Position numbers and translations under genes: made by a program
Notes under the pieces: model-generated
What the model was told of the DNA's origin: nothing
The model's database searches: none
The model's input: the letters and a program-made list of their open reading frames with translations, nothing else
Shown: piece by piece, positions 24,772 through 36,468 of the stretch
Position numbering within the stretch: position 1 is the stretch's first letter
Layout of the letters: each line of letters starts with the position of its first letter
Origin: Pyrenochaeta sp. MPI-SDFR-AT-0127
Lineage: Eukaryota; Ascomycota; Dothideomycetes; Pleosporales; Cucurbitariaceae
Length of the DNA stretch: 64,000 nucleotides
Assembly (NCBI GenBank): GCA_020747015.1
Contig: JAGTJM010000005.1
Coordinates: 744,001 to 808,000, forward strand
Reading direction: 5' to 3'

Positions 24772-25515
24772 TCATCGGTAGTAACCTGACAAGCGATGCT
24801 CGCGCAGGTCGCGGGAACTTGGCTGGCGGACCTCGACAGCGTAGTGTTTTGCGTTCCGTCGCAGCTTGGCCAGGTCCTCCTCGTAAAGAGAGCCACGCTT
24901 CGAGTTGGCAGTGTTGCTAATCTCTGCGAGTATGCGCTTCGGCGCGGGCTCTGCCTCTGGCCAGTCAACAATCTCGCCAGACCGTGGTCGTGATGTCTTG
25001 GTCTTGGTCTTGGCCTTTGCTGCCTGCTCAAGCTTGACTGGGCGAGTATGGGCAAAAGCTGATGGTGTGCGGGGGGCAACGTAATAGCTGCGGTCCATGG
25101 AGACGAACGGCTTGCTAGACCTGTGCCGCAAGCTGCGCTCGATGGCCTTGAGGAGGCCAGCGACCTCGACGTAGCCGGCTGGGATTTCAACGCGGACGAG
25201 CTTGTTGTCTTCCTCAACGGTGGAGTAGGTCTCTCCGTCAGACTTATTGTAGATGAAACGAGCAACTTCTTGGGCCAGGCGATGTCCAACATCGCAGAGC
25301 TGGTCGTGGTTGCGGTGCACCTCAAAGGGCTTGTGGCAGTAGGCACACTTGCGGGCGTGCATTTCAAAGTGGTAGGCCGGCCAGCTCTCAAAGGTGTTGA
25401 CAGGGCGCGACACAGAGACGACGGGATCTTTGGGGAAGCCAACCACTCGCTCCTTCCTCGAGGCCGAGGGCTTGGAGTGGATAACGGTGGGCATGCTGGC
25501 ACGGATGGAAGGCAT
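24772..25515 (-). CDS. Unknown protein with a CxxC/His motif (247 aa)
   Basis: One exon with its ATG at 25515. I do not recognise the family. Residues about 57-75 read CAYCHKPFEVHRNHDQLCD, a possible small zinc site (C, C, H, H, C), followed by GHRLAQEVARFIYN and a DGETYSTVEEDNKLVRVEIP stretch. A helix-like AGLLKAIERSLRHRS comes next. The rest is basic and disordered-looking (KAKTKTKTSRPR) and ends in Arg-rich RQPSSRDLREHRLSGYYR. Balanced residue use and the single long frame make it a real gene in my judgement. The basic tail suggests RNA/DNA contact or a nuclear role, as inference only. The upstream region is long and GC-rich, as for a regulated gene. Confidence 0.65.
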   Translation of the reverse strand: MPSIRASMPTVIHSKPSASRKERVVGFPKDPVVSVSRPVNTFESWPAYHFEMHARKCAYCHKPFEVHRNHDQLCDVGHRLAQEVARFIYNKSDGETYSTVEEDNKLVRVEIPAGYVEVAGLLKAIERSLRHRSSKPFVSMDRSYYVAPRTPSAFAHTRPVKLEQAAKAKTKTKTSRPRSGEIVDWPEAEPAPKRILAEISNTANSKRGSLYEEDLAKLRRNAKHYAVEVRQPSSRDLREHRLSGYYR

Positions 25516-28500
25516 TCTGGTTGTTGTTGGTGACTTCTTCAGAATGGATCCGGGTCGGGAAGCCGTTGTGACGTTTGTGCTGCCAAGTGAGTATGGAATG
25601 GTAGCAATGAAGCCACTCCCCTGTGAGAGTGACTTGTTGTGACAACGGGGGTGGGCTGGAGAGAGGGAAAGAGCACAGTAGGTGGGGACGACAGGCGATG
25701 GTATTGTTTGGTGCTGGACAGTCGGGTTGGAATAGCCATGATGGGAGTGGGTGCCATGGAATATATGTCTGCTCGATATGGAGGCCGCAAGGAGCCAGGG
25801 TGTGGGTGGATGCCTGAGCTAATGCTGGGGGTGCCGGGGTCTGCGCCCATCAGCAGTGCTCCTTGGGCAGGGGGGTGTAGAAAAGTGCGTCTAGCGAGGG
25901 CGGTCAATCCCCCCCCCTCTCCTTCCTCATGACGACAAGCTCTTGGACATGGTACCGCGCTAGAAACATGTTTGGCCTGCCGCAAAGTCAGAAGGTCGTC
26001 GAAACGGTTGTCGCCAGTCGGGCGCTATTATTGGCGACGGGGCGGCTCTGGCTCTGGCTCTCCGCTCTGCCCTCTGCCCTCTGCGACGACGAACATGCCA
26101 TGCCAGTCGCAAGAGTGCGCCAGCAGCCGCCCGGCTCTGGTGTTGACCTCCTGAGCGCGGCTGCAAACATGTTCGGCCATGAAGAACAGGACGCTCTGTC
26201 GCGTGCCAGAACAGGCCAGTCTGTCGGGAGGGTGTGTCTGTGATTCGACGACTTTGGTTCCCAGGCATCGAGTCCAAGCGGAGCTGGCGCTGGGCGTTTG
26301 TTGCTGCCTGCGCCCGTCGGTCGTGGCTTGCCTTGGGCGTGCCACAAGCCACCGAGGCCACCAGCCACTCCCTCTGTGGCCTAGCGCTGCCCGCTCCCCC
26401 CACCTCGGGCCCTGCTCACCTCGCAGCCCTCTCCAAATCTCACCGCTACACAAGCCTGCGCATTCCTACATAGCCACATGTCCCCGGCATCCTCATTGCA
26501 TCGCCAAAGGACTTTTTTGGGTGCGCAAGAGCAGGAGAAGGAAGAAAATAAAAGTCGACCCCCAGAGCTGTGAATGGCACTAGTCCCGTCGCCGTCAGAC
26601 GTCTGGCCGGCCCCCTCGGTGTAACATGAACAGCCCCTCCTCCGAGCGCCCTTCTCTCACGCCAATGTGGACGCTGTTTGTCTGCCCGCCTTTCTGAAGA
26701 CTCATCATCATCACAATCATCATCCTCACCCTGTTCGTCGGGCGAGCCTGCCCTGTCGCTCGAGCCTGGCCCGCCAGCTGCAGACGCCATGCATGCTATC
26801 GCTTGACCCACCTCATTCGGCCTTCCTTCTCTTGTCTGACCGGATTATCGGAGCCCTGTCATTCGCCCATTCAGCCTGCACAGCAACGTAAACCTCACTA
26901 TTCGCACATTTGGCAGAACAGTTCGCGCACCCTGCCGAGCTGAACGCGGCAAATAGTCGTGCCATAGCGCAACAGCGAGTCCATCCCCAATTTGGCTCTC
27001 CGATTGTCCTGTGCGAACCTCACGTTCTCTTTCCGTATTCGCTACCTTCTTCCCCGGTCAATTGATTCAGCCACCGGTGAGTCAACACATTTGCAATCTG
27101 TATGCACAAAGCACACAGTATGCCTCTTCATACCCGTATGACTCCATCTCCGACGCAAAGAGTCGGCCCGCCCACGCATACCCGACAAATTGGTTCGGTT
27201 TTACAATCTCTCTTGCATTGTGAGAAGGCCTTTGACGAGCAGCTGACCGTCTGTCACAAGTCTTGGAGAAGTATTCATCGCAACTAGCGCGGCTCTGCCG
27301 ACGTCACCTTCTCTCTCCTAGCGCGAACCAGCGGATCGCCCGAAAGCATTTCACCGGGGCCATATGCGGCTAGCAGGACGATTGAATTTCCCATTGTTGC
27401 TCGAGCTTTTCCAAGGCCACTACCTGCCCTACAGATACCCTTTCCAAGCCTTAGATGTTTCCCACCCGACTATCCACTCCGTCCAAGACCCAAACTTCCG
27501 CCACAATGTGGCAAATGAAAGATTATTATACCCATGGCACCCAAGGCTAGTACGTCGTCTTTATTCCCACACGTCGTACGTAATTGTCTTCACATGTAGG
27601 TGTCTCAGTTGCCTTGTACCAACCCTATTCGGAACTACTATGCCCGAACCCCTTCAGCCATGACAAGTTACCACAAACTCGGAACTGTATTTCCCATTTA
27701 TGTGGCTCGCTGACTCTGCTTTTGACCCGCTCGTCGTCCCAATGCAGCTGTCGACTAGGCAATATTCACTAGGCAATATTCACTAGGCAATATTCACCAG
27801 GCACCACCGAACAGTGTTGATGCTGCCACTTCTTTTCGTTATTCATGCTACTGCCTTGGGAACTATAGGCTAGCTATTACTCCGCTGGTCCATCTATTTA
27901 TCAACGTTGACGGTAGTAAGATACTGATCAAAAGTTGCGCCCTGCAGCCACGTTCTGCTCCACTGTCAAAACATTTTACAGTTATGCGAATCTACCAATT
28001 CCCCGAAAGAATATCCTCACCGTCAGTTTGTATGCGAATCTGTCATGATTGATGTCCCGGCAACAAGACTATTATCTCTAGTCTTGAGCGTGGGATTGGC
28101 CGAGACTAGGTCAGTCAAATAGAGAAGCTCCAGACTCATTCTACAGAGTTGAGATTATGATGGATGATGAGATTGCCTGGGTGACCTCGCTCGGTTCGCT
28201 TCTGATCACGGACCAATGACCTGTTCAGACGCCATCTTGCAAGCCCTGCAATACGGCACACGCCGACAGCACACAATAGAGTACCACTCATGCTGGACTG
28301 TGTGGTCGCGTCGTGAAAGTAGGCTCCGAATCTCACACTCACCGGTAACTTGAGGCTTTCGTCAGCGCAGGACTGCTGCTGAGAGCAGATATCACTTCAT
28401 TCTCGGCTGCATACACAACTTATTAGCGGAACCTATTGTAAATTCGAGCAGCCTCCATACTGTCACTCTGCTTTGGGCGCACTCTCTATGATGTCCAAAA

Positions 28501-29263
28501 CGGTCTGCAGCAAAATCCATCTTTGTCGGAGTTTACTGTAGGAATAAGCGACAAAGTGATGCATTTGTTCCCAAACTCGGTGCTTATCAGCACATCTGAG
28601 GTTTCCACGCGACAGTCAGCCGCTTACCCCACACTTGTTTGCGGTCTCACCGTTTCTGTTCATAGTTGCATCATGGTGCTTGCTTTTCAAACTCAATGTC
28701 TTCCGGACCTGCAGCATTCGGAGCTTCCCAGATCAAATCTCCGGTTAATCGCGCAAGAGGTCGCGGCATTCACCACGCCATGAATTCGTCGGAAAATGCT
28801 ACATGAAGGATGGAAGCTGATTGAATTGGTGTCGTTGATCTTACTTGCGATATCCAAACTGCCTGGACGATGCGATCGCTCCCAGAGCTGAGACACATGA
28901 TCTCGCGGTCAGCATTAGCCTGTGCCTGGTCTGGTGTGCGGTCTGTGCTCTACACCTCACACCGCTTTTCAAGAAGCTTTGCTGAGACCGGCATTGCACA
29001 TTTTTCCTTCAAATACCGCCTCTTCTTTCTCGAACTTCTTTCTCAAATCCTTACGAGTTCGAAAAAGTAGACGGCCTTGGTCGTAATAATCTCGAACAGG
29101 AAATGCCGCCCCGAAGCGTTTGCTTGAATGTGTTCACGAGCAGTCTTGGCGAATCCACGGCGGTGAGAGATGATGGGAGTTTGAACAATAGGATGCCGGG
29201 AGCAATGGAGAGAAGAGATAGTGCGCAGAGTGGTATGTTGCATTCTGGAATCTTCTTATCGTC
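25516..29263. other. 3.7-kb stretch without a supported gene
   Basis: The left half (25.6-26.8 kb) is visibly GC-rich with many overlapping open frames on both strands, none protein-like. The right half holds a 14-bp tandem repeat (27757-27800) and a possible tiny spliced frame starting at 27508 that I could not resolve. Long 5' regions of flanking genes may fill part of it. Confidence 0.5.
27757..27800. repeat. Tandem repeat AGGCAATATTCACT x3
   Basis: Three consecutive 14-bp units, the last with one mismatch (CACC for CACT). Each contains the palindromic core AATATT. No annotated role. Confidence 0.9.
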
Positions 29264-29809
29264 ATGGTACAGCACAAATTAACATGGAATCAAGGCATCG
29301 ATAGGAGATCCTCATCAAGCTCCATCGCATCTGCACCAACGCCATCCTCGACATCTCCTATTCCTGCCATTAATCGTGGCGAGATCTTCAACACGTTGCG
29401 ACCTATGGCGAGCACTGAGAGCTTGAACATGGCGCTTAGTTCCAAACGTATGTTTTTCCATGTGGCTTTATGCAGGAACCCGATCGCTTTCCTCTCTCGG
29501 GTGTTGGCCCACATAGCGGCTCCACTTTTCGACAGCCCTCGTCTTCTCGCCCACAATCTGCATACAGTCTATTTGAATCATATTGGTGTTTTGAATTACT
29601 GCTAACTCGAACCAGCTTGCTCGGCGTGCTCCGGTCAACCCGCACGACGCCGCTGCTCGCGCTGCAAGTCGGCCTATTATTGTGACAGGAATTGCCAGAA
29701 ATCAGATTGGAAAGCGCATAGGGGCGCCTGCGAACCCGCTACTCAAGGCTATTCTGCGCCGGTGACACCAAACTTTTCGACGCCTGCAAGCCCAACCAAT
29801 GACTCCTGA
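29264..29809 (+). CDS. Small MYND-type zinc-finger protein (125 aa)
   Basis: Two exons, 29264-29447 and 29616-29809. The intron is 168 nt with donor GTATGT and branch GCTAAC just before the acceptor. The N-terminal 60 residues are Ser/Pro-rich and disordered. Residues 63-100 form a classical MYND finger, CSACSGQPARRRCSRC then YYCDRNCQKSDW and HRGAC, with spacing CX2C-X8-CX2C-X5-CX3C-X7-HX3C. MYND fingers bind two zinc ions and contact Pro-rich partners. There is no SET or other catalytic domain, so it may act only as an adaptor. The short Thr/Ser-rich tail ends at the TGA. A start further upstream in an unseen exon is possible. Confidence 0.78.
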
Positions 29810-30479
29810 AAACTCCAAGGAAGATGCCGGTGTGCTATTCAACTTTGTTCCGCAAGAAGAGCAACGGGCCAAAGACTGTAGATATGGGAGAAACGAGATT
29901 AAGATGCAGGAACTGCTACGACTAGTGAATGATCAAAATGGCCACGGAAAATGGTATGGCGTGCATGGCGTACTGGGTTATCATAGAAGGAGCACAGCAT
30001 TCGATTGCCAAAGAGAAATATAACTCGTTGTCACCTTTCAAGATGTTTCTGCCATACGATCCTCTAACGGTGCGGATTTTTTACTGTACTTTGTAAAGTA
30101 TCAACCGATCTCTTACAACAAGAGGACACTTATCGTCACTGCACGCGTATCCAAGTCGGTATCCAGTTATGCTGGACCGAACGCAAGAAGCTGGCTGTCC
30201 AGATAGATTGATGATTGATTATCTCTTTCAACCATACCAATTACTTCTTGGATATATTATGGACGACTCAACCTCGTTTCCTCTGGATATCTACCTTCGC
30301 TACTAACAACTTGATCATAGTCACGCACGAGATCTCACTACCCAGCAAATCCTGTCATAGAGATAGTCTTGGAAAACATAACACTGCAACACCGCCGAAC
30401 GAGCGTCAGGCTAAGAGTGAGGGTTACACAGAACACTTCACCAAAATTTCTACAGCAGGATCCTGAAATAGCTAAAAAC
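29810..30479. other. Convergent intergenic region, no gene seen
   Basis: AT-rich spacer between the MYND-finger gene and the P450 3' end. Confidence 0.6.
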
Positions 30480-32310
30480 CTATTTGTACTCCTTCCAGAT
30501 CATCCCCTTGGGAAGAACTTTCCATTGAAGGTTTCCATCCAGCAGGTGTGCCATGTTGCTCCACTCTAACTTTATGCGAGCCACCTTTTCGCTGTTTCTC
30601 GGAACGATCCTCGCAGAGAACGGTTTTGGCTGCACGAGTAATCCTTCTGTCAGATCTTCTGCATTTGGCATCATATTGTTGCCGTCTGCAGCACGTGCTG
30701 GGTGAAAATCAAACCCCCAAAGCATCCGTGCTATGCCGAGGAAGAGCGTGCGTTCAGCAATGTGCATTCCCTGACATAAGCGTCGACCAGCACCAAAGAC
30801 GAAGTGATCACGCTTCCCGGGATCCGCGTTGTTCGCAGCCTCTGCCGCGGTTTGGTTATCATTGACATATCGCGCAGGGTCAAAGCGACGGGGATCAGGA
30901 TGTCGCTTTGGATCCATATGAATTGTCCATACATTCCACATGACCCCTGCACCTTTGGGGATTGTGTATCCCATGTACTCATCATCGCGAATCACAGCGT
31001 GTGGGATGCCTAGGATGTCTGTTGGCATCCAGCGCATGCTCTCTTTGACGCAAGCTCGAATATAGGGTAGGTGTGGCTCGTCATCAAGAGTTGGAAATCG
31101 ATCCCCGCATACCCGGTCAAGTTCCTCCTGGGCGGCTCTTGCAATCTCGGGGAATAAGACCATCGCCTGGACAACTGTAATCAGTCAGTAAAGGTACTTA
31201 GCTGTCATGTGTTGCATACAGCCAACAAGTGTCGCGGCGGTCGTGTCAGAACCTGCTTCCAGGAGCGAGCCGCTAATGTAGCTAGCTAAAGCATCGGAGA
31301 ACCTCATCTCGTCCTGGGCCCGCACTAAGTCGAGACAAAAACATGGCTTAGCGCTCCCATTCTTGATAGTCTTCTTAACATCTAGCCAGTGGCCAATATA
31401 CAGCGCACTTTCCCTCTTATGCAGCTCTTTTGCGTACCTCCGCAGCGGAAGCACAAAGTCCGGCAACACGCGAAGAATAGGGAATATATCAAGAAGTGCA
31501 GCCGTCTGAGTTCCTGTGATTGCGGAAAATTTCTCAAATCCCTGCAGAAAGTATCAGTAACCTGTCAGTTGCAAAATGACTTTGTTCATACGTAAAAGAG
31601 CTGCTTCAGCTTGGGATCTTGGTTACTAGTTGTGCGGAAACCAAACACCATCTGAGTCGTTAAAGAGTTGGTATATCGCCGGATGTGGTCAATGAATAGA
31701 TTCGGAGCTTCTAAGAAGCTGACGAGCATAAATTTATTCTCCAGATCCTGGTAGGGAATGTACGTCCTGGCAGCCTTGATGTTCAAATTGTTGTGAATAA
31801 TTTTCCGAATCATGCGCCATGTCTCGCCATATTCCTAGTCTGATCAACATGGAACATCAAGTAGCTACTAAGTAGAGAAACTGCTAAGTTTACCATGAGC
31901 GCCATGCGTAGGCCACCGCTAACGACCTGACCCAGGTACATTTCTGGGCGCGACGAATAGATACTACTTCGTTTATCTAGGAGATCTTTGACTGTCTGAT
32001 CTGAGGACAGCACAATCATTACCTTTGTGCCAAGAATGAGAGAGTATATCGGGCCATATTCTTTGGCCCACTTCTGGAACTGGAGATGACCATTTTTCTT
32101 TGGCATCAAATGAAGGTTCCCAATTAGTGGTAGCGTCGGTGGCCCCGGGGGATATCCTGCTGGCCTATAACCTATTTTACGCAGTCGATATAGTAGCAGA
32201 GCTACTAAAGTGACAAGAATAGGGTATAGCGAAATCGGCATAATGACAGGTGGGGTGGGATGTTGACCGTCCGTAGTAGAACCATTGTTTATATAGAAAG
32301 TTGCAGTCAT
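30480..32310 (-). CDS. Cytochrome P450 monooxygenase, second copy type (558 aa)
   Basis: Four exons on the minus strand: 32310-31894, 31834-31592, 31541-31220 and 31174-30480 (introns 59, 50 and 45 nt; all phases agree). A hydrophobic anchor (SLYPILVTLVALLLYRL) and the Pro-rich hinge PPGPPTLPLIGNLH mark an ER-bound microsomal P450. The I-helix EAGSDTTAATLVGF, K-helix ESMR, FDPARY block and heme loop FVFGAGRRLCQG (Cys about 461) are complete. The sequence differs clearly from the P450 at 18-20 kb. A second start at MPISLYPILV, about 23 codons later, may be the true one. It lies in a patch with a GMC oxidoreductase and a decayed transporter, which suggests an accessory oxidative pathway. The substrate is unknown. 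Confidence 0.9.
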
Positions 32311-33323
32311 CGCTACTTCTCACCGTCGAGCTTGAATATCCTTATACATGCGTAGCGTCATGGTGTAACACAATGACAATATTGCTAGTAGTCAAAACTC
32401 AGGGCTTCCTTCACTTTCATTGGTGCTAATCTCTCAAGATTCTTGGCTAAACTGATTGCAGATGCCTTTATTTACCCCGCCATGAAGACGATTGGTAGGG
32501 AATTCTCATGTCACAATTGCCGTTGTTACACGGCACTAAGCTGTGTCTCTCAACGAAAGGTGACGACAAGTTGCTATCAAAAGTGATCATTTCTGACATG
32601 TGATATTCAATATAGCGATACACTTGTTATCAGTACTGACGTATCACACAGGCCGCGATGCGTACTTGAAGCAGAGATAGCTGCCACGTTACCCACCCAC
32701 CCGATCCATGCTGCATCTGGCGGGATTTATTTGGCTGCCTAGTCGCTTACCCTTGGGTCCTCCAATGAATGCCGTAACTGCGAAATCGTCTCGTAAACCA
32801 GTCGTGCGAGATCTTGAGATAAGAGTCGTACGCTTTATCTCGAATAATTAATATCACGACAGGACATCTTAATGGTGTAGCGGTATGAGTGAGGAAGCAT
32901 CATTAGGGTGGTCTATGATCTTTGTGATTCTAAATCAAGAATCAGTTTTTATCAGTAAAATACCCAGGAGATCATAGACAGGATTAATATCGAAGTGGCA
33001 GAAAAGAATTGATGTAACTGTGTCTTCAAAGGCAAAATACCAAGTACGTACGTAGTGTAGTTCTTGAATAGATACGGTCTGCAATACTTGAAGACGGGAA
33101 AATCTGAAGTATCATTCATCTAAACAATAGATGCGCCATCATTTGCCCTTTTCATCGTCCATACTACTCCTGAGCGATTCCTCTTGATTCAACAACGGAA
33201 TATAGTCTTGTCGAACCCCTGACCTAAGCTTGATTGTGCCTATCGTGAATGGTCTGCATTGACACTGCGGGCATGATGTGGGGTACCTCGGGCCGTGTGT
33301 GATCGCATCACCGAGCTGTCTTA
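32311..33323. other. AT-rich P450 upstream region, no gene seen
   Basis: Upstream of the second P450. A TGGTGTAGCGG word near 32875 looks like a tRNA A-box, but no B-box or cloverleaf follows. Confidence 0.6.
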
Positions 33324-33844
33324 CTACAAAGTAGCCATGAATAACCCTAAAACAGTTAGATCACCTATTCTATGAAGAGAAATTAGGGCAGCGGACAAGT
33401 TACAGATAAGGAAATTTGTCCCGTAGGTGCCTAGCATGACAATTGTTGAGCTACACCATCTGGAGGTAGTCATCACTGCCCAATTTCTAAAAGTCGTCAC
33501 GATTAGTGCTTGGACCTATGAAATGAGCGTGAGAGTTTTACTCGCAGAACCAAGCATACGAGCAGTCCGCTACCCAAGCACACGTCAAACACCAAGTGAA
33601 TCGACGTCTCTGTCACTCCCGAAGCCTGGCACCCACATCTCCTCTCATTGGCGAGAAGTAAAGCAGACAAAGTAGAGAAGAGAAAGAGAGGGATAAGACC
33701 AACGGCAGGGTGCATATCGCCAGAAATGATAACTTGGATGAGAAGAATGACGAAGGCAGGTGGGTAATCAGCGAGAGAGATTGTGGGAAGGTTGTGAAAG
33801 TTGGATTCAGTGAAAACAGTCAAATTGAGGATCGAACAAGCCAT
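33324..33844 (-). CDS. Probable small multi-pass membrane protein (structure approximate)
   Basis: The clear part is the frame 33844-33503. It has hydrophobic segments AFVILLIQVIISG, AVGLIPLFLFSTLSALLL and HLVFDVCLGSGLLVCLVL, separated by a basic loop. This 'xxGLIPL...HxxFDxxLxxGLLVCLVL' layout resembles small three- or four-helix membrane proteins that are common in filamentous ascomycetes and have no known function. Past the apparent stop, the same strand stays open down to 33324 with VMLGTYGTNFLICNL, which could be a last exon joined through a donor at CTC|GTATGC or CGA|GTAAAA. I could not fix that junction. Treat the ends as provisional. Confidence 0.42.
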
Positions 33845-34650
33845 ATTTATGTATGAGTAGTGGTAAAGGATCGGACAAGATGCAGTTTGGTAGCAAATTT
33901 CAAGTTTGACATCCTGAAGCTTGAGCGATATAAGTCAGCATTAAGAAACGAGACCTAGTTGGATAGTTATAGGGATTCTCAGTGGATGATCTAGGTCTAT
34001 CATTAGATGAATTAGAGCCACGTTTCATTGAACGGTCAAAAGGGAGGGTACTGCTTGGGGCCTTGAAGGCGGCGAAGGAGGCGAAGGCGCGCAGGTGGTG
34101 GTGATTATGCTGCCGCAACGCAGAAAATGCCAAGAACTTTCCATACTTCAACCACCAGTTTGGTTATCAGTGCGTCAAGGGCTGCCCTGCAATGAGCTAC
34201 CTACTGAATTCGAGTTTGCTCTAGTAGAAGTCGGTTTCCAGAAGCGTCGCCATCTTCCAAGGCTGTCGCAGGTTGCAATTGTAGGATTGAGGACAAGTTC
34301 TTTAAACTCCATACTATTTTTGCTAGGGGTTGTTAGGGGCATTACCAAAATTTTTGTGGAAATCGGCAAGAATAATGTACTCAGAGAAGATGATCTTGAA
34401 GCGGATATACTGTTTGATGATTCGTGAAGTCTTCTCTAGTTGATGTTGTGTGATTACTGTCTCATCATACTTTTTTGACATGGAAATTTTGTGACTGTTA
34501 GCAAGGCTGGCTGTAGTAGGTCATTGATACTAGATCCTGGAGTTTTAGGATTACATAAAATTTCACTGTGAAAATTGGGCAATGGCAAGAATTCCTTTAG
34601 AATCAACAACAAAACTAGCAACACAGCCATTGACTGTCCACCATGTACCA
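33845..34650. other. Intergenic, no gene seen
   Basis: Between the small membrane protein and the GMC oxidoreductase 3' end. The short frames here have no recognisable content. Confidence 0.55.
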
Positions 34651-36468
34651 TCAAGGTTGAACCTGAAATAAATCCGGATACGCAGCCTTGATGAAATCCG
34701 CCCCTCGCTCACCGATCATGTAGACCGAGTTTTGAATCCTGCAATCTGGGATCACGGGAATGATTGACGCATCGATGACCCGCAAATTCTTCGTCCCATA
34801 TACCCTTAGCGTAGGATCAACCACACCTTGCTCGACAGACATTCCCAGGCGGGCTGTACCGCAGGGATGGAAGCCAGTTTGAGAACGCTCGAGAATCGCC
34901 TTGTTCATTGCTTCGTCTGAGTTGCGTGGCATGGGCCAAGGATAGTCTTCACCAATTATTTCCTTCATGCCTTCACCATTGGTCAGAATATCGTCAACGA
35001 AACGGCAGCCTTCGCGCATGGCAATGAGGTCGAGCTCGTTAGAAAAGAAGTTGATGTTGATGAAGGGCTGTTCGAGTGGATCTGTTGAGTTCAATTTGAC
35101 GAATCCGTTCTGTGAGAGTGGACGCAGGAGGTCCACGATGATAGTCATATAGGAGCCAGAAGCTGGTGTAGGGATATGCCATTGAAAGGCATCGGAAAAC
35201 ATTGGCTACAAGATACAAGTTAGAATTAAAAAACATTGGTATAAGTAAACAGCCCATCGCTGACGGAGGGTGCTTACAACGAAGTCTATCTCAAAGTGAG
35301 GTTGGCCACCAGGGCCAAATGGGTCAATGTCACCGTTCTTTCTCTTATAATCGACATACTCCTTGCTTGTCGCAAGATATTTGTCAATGCGAGGGAATCC
35401 GACCAATTCAAGAAGACCACTAGCGATTGGCCCTGTCTTGTCTTTGTTGTACCTGGCAATCGCTGCATTGCGCGCAGGACCAGGACGTATGATGTGATCC
35501 TCTGCACCGAGGCCATCCTTCAATTTGCGCACATAGGGCATAATGGGATGATCGAGCAAGTTTTGGCCGACATGCTCGGAGACAACAACGGGCACGATTT
35601 CGTGCGCCACGAGTTCCTTTTTGGGACCGATGCCGGAGAGCATAAGGAGTTTAGGAGTCTCGTAGACACCTTGTGAGATGATTATCTCGTATTTTGCCCT
35701 AAAGGTGACTTCTGTCTCACCATTTACCAGAACGGTCACACTGGTCGCCATTGTGCCGTCGAAGTTGATTTTCTTCGAATATGTGGAGGCGAGAATGGTA
35801 ACATTCGGCTTATCCTTGAGAAAAGAGCCAGATGTAGACCTGACGCCCTTGTATATGGTCTCCATGCAGTGGGTGAGGCCATGCATTGTACCAGAGTAGA
35901 TATCCTCGGAGAGTGCCTCGCCCTTGCTTACCCAAGCCTGGGATAATGCATCACGGAAAGGTTTGAGCTCAGGAACAAGAGTAGCGTGGGATACGTGGAG
36001 CGGTCCATTCTTTCCGACTTTGGCCAGCTTCGCATCATAAAGTCCTTCATCATCGTGGTAGCTTACAGGCTTGGTCAAGTACTCCTTGGTAGTCTCCCAC
36101 GTCCAATCATCGCCGCCAAACTCCTTCCAATCATCAAAAGTGGCAGCGCTACCAGGAACCCAGGTGAAGTAGTTCAGACAACTGCTTCCACCGAGGGCTT
36201 TACCACGCGTGTTGGGTTTCTCCACGCGTTCGTAGTCTGGACGAGCAATCATGGTTGTCTTGAAACCCCAATCATGCTTGCCACCACGGAGGGAAAAGGC
36301 GCTGGAAGGGGTTGCAATAGCATCAACATCCAGAGGTTTGGCGATGCCAGCTTCGACTACGAGGATAGAAACGTTGGGGTTCTCTGCAAGGCGGCCAGCA
36401 ACGACATTTCCAGCTGTACCGCCACCGACGATGATGAAGTCGAATTCAGATGGGATACGCGTAGACAT
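34651..36468 (-). CDS. GMC-family FAD oxidoreductase (581 aa)
   Basis: Two exons, 36468-35278 and 35205-34651, joined through a 72-nt intron (donor GTAAGC, acceptor TTGTAG). Residues 10-35 carry the FAD dinucleotide-binding motif IIVGGGTAGNVVAGRLAE ending in EAG. The GMC signature region KALGGSSCLNYFTW follows at about residue 90. The C-terminal catalytic part HPCGTARLGM, then DPTLRVYGTKNLRVIDASIIP and NSVYMIGERGADFI, is typical. The catalytic pair would be His (HPCG or nearby) and Asn rather than His-His. There is no signal peptide, so it probably acts inside the cell, unlike secreted aryl-alcohol or glucose oxidases. The substrate (alcohol, sugar or choline-like) cannot be read from sequence. 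It shares its upstream region with the broken MFS transporter. Confidence 0.92.

Noticed and set aside
25539..26811. Cluster of 80-150 codon frames on both strands
   Set aside because: Region is GC-rich, which lengthens chance frames. None shows motifs, signal peptides or consistent splice sites.
32870..32950. tRNA-like start (TGGTGTAGCGG A-box)
   Set aside because: No B-box or acceptor-stem pairing is found downstream.
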